Shown: positions 62,601 through 64,000 of the stretch, piece after piece
How the letters are laid out: the number at the start of each line of letters is the position of its first letter
How positions within the stretch are numbered: the stretch's first letter is position 1
Assembly (NCBI GenBank): GCA_025061985.1
Contig: JANXAW010000026.1
Location: forward strand, 29,742 to 93,741
Direction: 5' to 3'
Length of the DNA: 64,000 bases
Origin: Fimbriimonadales bacterium
GTDB taxonomy: Bacteria; Armatimonadota; Fimbriimonadia; Fimbriimonadales; GBS-DC
Notes under the pieces: model-generated
What the model was told of the DNA's origin: nothing
Database searches by the model: none
Seen by the model: the letters and a program-made list of their open reading frames with translations, nothing else
Position numbers and translations under genes: made by a program

Positions 62601-63115
62601 TCGTATTGCCTGGTGTCCACAAGGCGCCATTGGCGCAAGTCGATTTGTAGTTGGGCTTGCAGGAACTTCTCAGCAACAGCACGGGCTTGTGCCGTGCTAA
62701 GACGCGCTCCGGGCGCTTCTTCAGGTAGTGTATAGCCTGCTGCAACCACCTCGCCTACGGGCGTAACGGAAGCCCAATACCGAGTCCGTTCCCCCTCGCG
62801 TTTCCACCCGCACTCAAATGTCCACACACTTAACTCGCTGCGCATCACGGCGTTCGCCTGCTCCAGCCCTAGCGTCTTTTCCAAGTAGCGTTTCGCCTGC
62901 TCGTCCCAAGCGAACTCAACGGTGCTGCGCCATCCGTCAAGGCTTAGCTGTGGCTGGAGCTGGCGCAAGGCGCGCGCCCCGCGCTCAAGCGCTTCTTGGG
63001 GCGTAATCCGCACATCGATGCTCGCCTCAGGGAACACGCGCGGGTAGGCAAACCAGAAATACAGGAGCCCCGCAACACCCGCAAATACCCAACTCGCCAG
63101 TGCTACTCGGTGCAC
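59630..63115 (-). CDS. Giant internally duplicated CPBP (Abi) membrane protease-like protein
   Basis: A 1161-residue polytopic membrane protein made of two similar halves. Each half has a large external region followed by many membrane helices. The external regions carry PepSY-like units: STAQARAVAEKFLQ (140-153) with DYYFVYEHRAR, matched by TEAQARQRAERYLT with DYTFTYEHRAD in the second half. The first membrane block (about 245-540) is a CPBP intramembrane metalloprotease with EELMFRG (Glu424, Glu425, Arg429), His458 in WAFLHID and His496 in SITAHYTYN. The second block (about 810-1130) lacks these motifs. Start GTG 63115, 7 nt after a TATCTA. Substrate unknown. Confidence 0.8.
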   Translation of the reverse strand: MHRVALASWVFAGVAGLLYFWFAYPRVFPEASIDVRITPQEALERGARALRQLQPQLSLDGWRSTVEFAWDEQAKRYLEKTLGLEQANAVMRSELSVWTFECGWKREGERTRYWASVTPVGEVVAAGYTLPEEAPGARLSTAQARAVAEKFLQAQLQIDLRQWRLVDTRQYERPQRLDYYFVYEHRARKYPANADTPAKPRLSVFVSGDRVSSYALNWLHTPERWAFEQRQRESQRRTLSTVLGVLLAGLQIVAVGLVVWLVVRRQPLAWRFALRITLVVIGVVVLARLNLYPLWWTRYSPAQPELAFIAGMGVAILGGIVLQGMLWFVLAIGAEWLSRAQPLGAMPFAKIATLRFWATDAAVRALWVGLALAGVHLAYVCVAYLLGFRLGVWVPLQVPYTNGVVLPLPFVEPLLAGLLPAIQEELMFRGIALYLLWRVLKRFWVAALLSSAFWAFLHIDYPTEPIYMRGLELIPVGLAYCWVAARYGILASITAHYTYNALLTATAYVNMGAPYLRWSALIVAFGALVFFLPAVITYLRYRQLPTLESVPAPAMDIPPAPQHPEPQVAPYRPLTRLDWALLIGVLATAAGLTYILTTREGPAVAPALQINRADAERIATNHLTKLGADLKGYRVVAALVETEAGDIERYARDIGAYDTYRQLEPLEATDRSYWYVRFFRVGERTGWQVRVGIDGEVWDHERVLPEEATGTLPEERRMRKVMLTEAQARQRAERYLTTEEGYDLGEWRLVETDFVEHPNRTDYTFTYEHRADKVGEARKRLNVSVQGLLVHDVGEWWDVPEQWFFQRRRVQAWGVFAALWIVLLVLGLAAYVMFWEFREGNATSFSVALGWRAALVGVVLVGLSVAARGEPSLWYDYDPATSPAQHFIRELVVRGLLFAMLVGFIALIYAGLEPNYWRMRLGHLVPLSVWLSPSRWREAPPDSPLRHPAARREGVLVASITSMALGVIAYLFPRTIPDVNSVYPWLNTLALSLLDVLGVGGLGLAAVATYRRYLRNVWGVMLLAAAFAPAMAIGAGSWVELRERLQGYALAWAVVVVVGYAFGKRLLQGNLLAWALTLFWSLLAWETATYLVVPNPALRMQGWILLATYLLTVAVALVWAFRKPKPEPVAAVSPEAEPAALSGYAVVQMESPHAGTEQRKP

Positions 63116-63122
63116 GTTCCAA

Positions 63123-63128
63123 TAGATA
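63123..63128 (-). promoter_or_regulatory. Possible -10 box of the CPBP gene, near-leaderless GTG
   Basis: TATCTA on the minus strand ends 7 nt before GTG 63115. It is a weaker box without the preceding GG. Confidence 0.4.
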
Positions 63129-63159
63129 CGCGCGTTTGGGGGTCGGTTCCTGCAACTGG

Positions 63160-63165
63160 TACAAT
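63160..63165 (+). promoter_or_regulatory. -10 box of metallophosphoesterase gene, near-leaderless
   Basis: TGG-TACAAT ends 7 nt before ATG 63173. Confidence 0.6.
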
Positions 63166-63172
63166 CTCGGCG

Positions 63173-64000
63173 ATGTCGAAGCGGAGTTGGGGCGTTGCGA
63201 TTGGGCTAACAGGATTGCTGGTACTACTGGGTGGGTTTGTGGTTGGTCGATGGACGCGCGTGCGATTTCTTGCCCTGCCTGCGCCTGTCCACGAGCCGAT
63301 CCGAATCGCTGTGCTGGGCGATTTTCACCTCACTGATGAAGCCAGCATGCGCCATGCTCGCGCCTGCTTGCAGCGCGCCCTTGAAGAAAAGCCTGACCTT
63401 ATCTTGCTGGTGGGCGACTATGTGCATACCCGTCGTGGCTTGCCCTACCTCAAGCGTGCCTTGGCGGGCGCCCATGCGCCGCTGGGCGTGTACGCTGTGC
63501 TGGGCAACCACGACCACTGGGCAGGCGCAGATGCCGTAGCGCGCACATTGGAGCAGGTAGGCGTGCGCGTGCTGCGCGAGGAGAACCTAACCGTGCGCAA
63601 AAACCGAACCGCGCTCACGCTGGTGGGCATCGATGACCTCTTGTGCAAGAAACCCAACTGGGCGAGGGCGTTTCGAGGCGTGCCCGCAAAGCCCATCCAC
63701 CCCGTGATTCTGCTCTCGCACAATCCCGATGCGGTGCTTAACCCCTACCGAGACCGCGCGCTATTGATCGTAGCCGGGCATACGCACGCAGGGCAGATTT
63801 GGATGCCTGCAGCGGCGCATCGTGCGGCGCAACGGCTCTTCGGGCGCAGCTATATCCCCAAAACCCAGTACGGCACAAGCCACCCTTATGGGCTGTATCG
63901 CGAGGGCAACACGTGGGTGTACATCACCAGTGGGGTTACGCATGGACGCGCCGTCCCGCGTTGGTACACCCGACCTGAGTTGAGCATTATCGAGCTTGTG
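63173..64000 (+). CDS. Membrane-anchored metallophosphoesterase (YkuE-like), cut by window end
   Basis: The first 276 codons of a calcineurin-like phosphoesterase; the frame is still open at the window end. Residues 8-24 (VAIGLTGLLVLLGGFVV) form an N-terminal anchor, which places the enzyme outside the membrane or at its surface. All metal motifs are present: VLGDFHLTD, LVGDYVHTRRG, VLGNHDHWAG, LLSHNPD and VAGHTHAGQIW. YkuE-type proteins may act on cell-envelope lipids, such as UDP-diacylglucosamine-like or prenyl phosphates, but the substrate here is unknown. It is divergent from the CPBP gene with only 57 bp between starts. The ATG has a TACAAT 7 nt upstream. Confidence 0.88.
   Translation, partial: MSKRSWGVAIGLTGLLVLLGGFVVGRWTRVRFLALPAPVHEPIRIAVLGDFHLTDEASMRHARACLQRALEEKPDLILLVGDYVHTRRGLPYLKRALAGAHAPLGVYAVLGNHDHWAGADAVARTLEQVGVRVLREENLTVRKNRTALTLVGIDDLLCKKPNWARAFRGVPAKPIHPVILLSHNPDAVLNPYRDRALLIVAGHTHAGQIWMPAAAHRAAQRLFGRSYIPKTQYGTSHPYGLYREGNTWVYITSGVTHGRAVPRWYTRPELSIIELV

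Noticed and set aside
1..64000. CRISPR arrays, tRNA/rRNA genes, insertion sequences, prophage
   Set aside because: I saw no regularly spaced repeats, no cloverleaf or rRNA-like sequence, no transposase or phage structural genes. The amidase and the VapBC-like remnant alone do not indicate a mobile region.

Overview
This is a compact, fully bacterial chromosomal stretch of about 58% GC (estimated by eye). Genes lie on both strands with very short gaps, and there are no rRNA or tRNA genes, no CRISPR array and no insertion sequence that I could see. Two pseudopilin-like proteins carry the N-terminus [16 protein letters not shown] followed by [14 protein letters not shown], plus an H-X9-DG motif. 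From general knowledge this combination is characteristic of Armatimonadota, so my best guess is an armatimonadote, possibly thermophilic. This is an inference from protein style, not a database result.

Layout. 1-6.3 kb: pyrF (cut by the window edge), a TlpA-like thioredoxin, the flagellar stator pair motA-motB, a DUF58 protein, a pseudopilin with a structured leader, and deoC. 6.3-11.5 kb: hrcA, a trpG/pabA amidotransferase, glnE and a CAP-domain protein. 11.6-19.6 kb: a secreted hypothetical, a BtuF-like cobalamin-binding protein, panB-pyrE (GTGA overlap), trkA, a polyprenyl diphosphate synthase, an acyl-CoA ligase and a GT2 glycosyltransferase. 19.7-31.5 kb: a secreted GH2 glycosidase, rpsB-tsf, NfeD protease-cdsA, a zinc-ribbon/TPR protein, an acyl-ACP-reductase-like (AAR) gene, an alpha/beta hydrolase, a C-terminal gene fragment, and a VapBC-like pair whose toxin is frameshifted. 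31.7-38.6 kb: a secreted GH13 amylase overlapping a second pseudopilin, a beta-propeller protein, and argG-ppa. 38.6-48.7 kb: a J-domain/TPR membrane protein, a GspF/PilC protein, a thiolase, dnaN, a sugar nucleotidyltransferase, an MtlD-family dehydrogenase, a secreted dockerin protein, and radC. 48.7-64 kb: the dnaG-sigA operon, a degenerate YchF-like GTPase with a hidden 46-residue membrane peptide in front of it, a TPR protein, a peptidoglycan-amidase-like protein, a DUF1854 protein behind RNase E/G, trmFO, a giant internally duplicated CPBP membrane protein, and a metallophosphoesterase cut by the window end.

The strongest window-wide pattern is how genes start. About fifteen first-in-transcript genes have a -10 box, usually preceded by GG (GGTATAAT-like), only 5-9 nt before the start codon. 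This predicts leaderless mRNAs. Genes inside operons (motB, tsf, sigA, ppa, the GH13-linked pseudopilin) instead have strong AGGAGG Shine-Dalgarno sites or ATGA/GTGA overlaps. The pattern also decides several starts, for example GTG 30289, ATG 16931 and GTG 40953.

Most genes are housekeeping (nucleotides, cofactors, lipids, cell envelope, replication, translation), with a layer of secreted carbohydrate-active and surface proteins. I found no clear new multi-gene system. The most unusual items are the AAR homologue, the duplicated CPBP protein, the YchF-like gene with its upstream micropeptide, the probable AUC start of RNase E/G, and the vapC gene carrying an 8-bp duplication.
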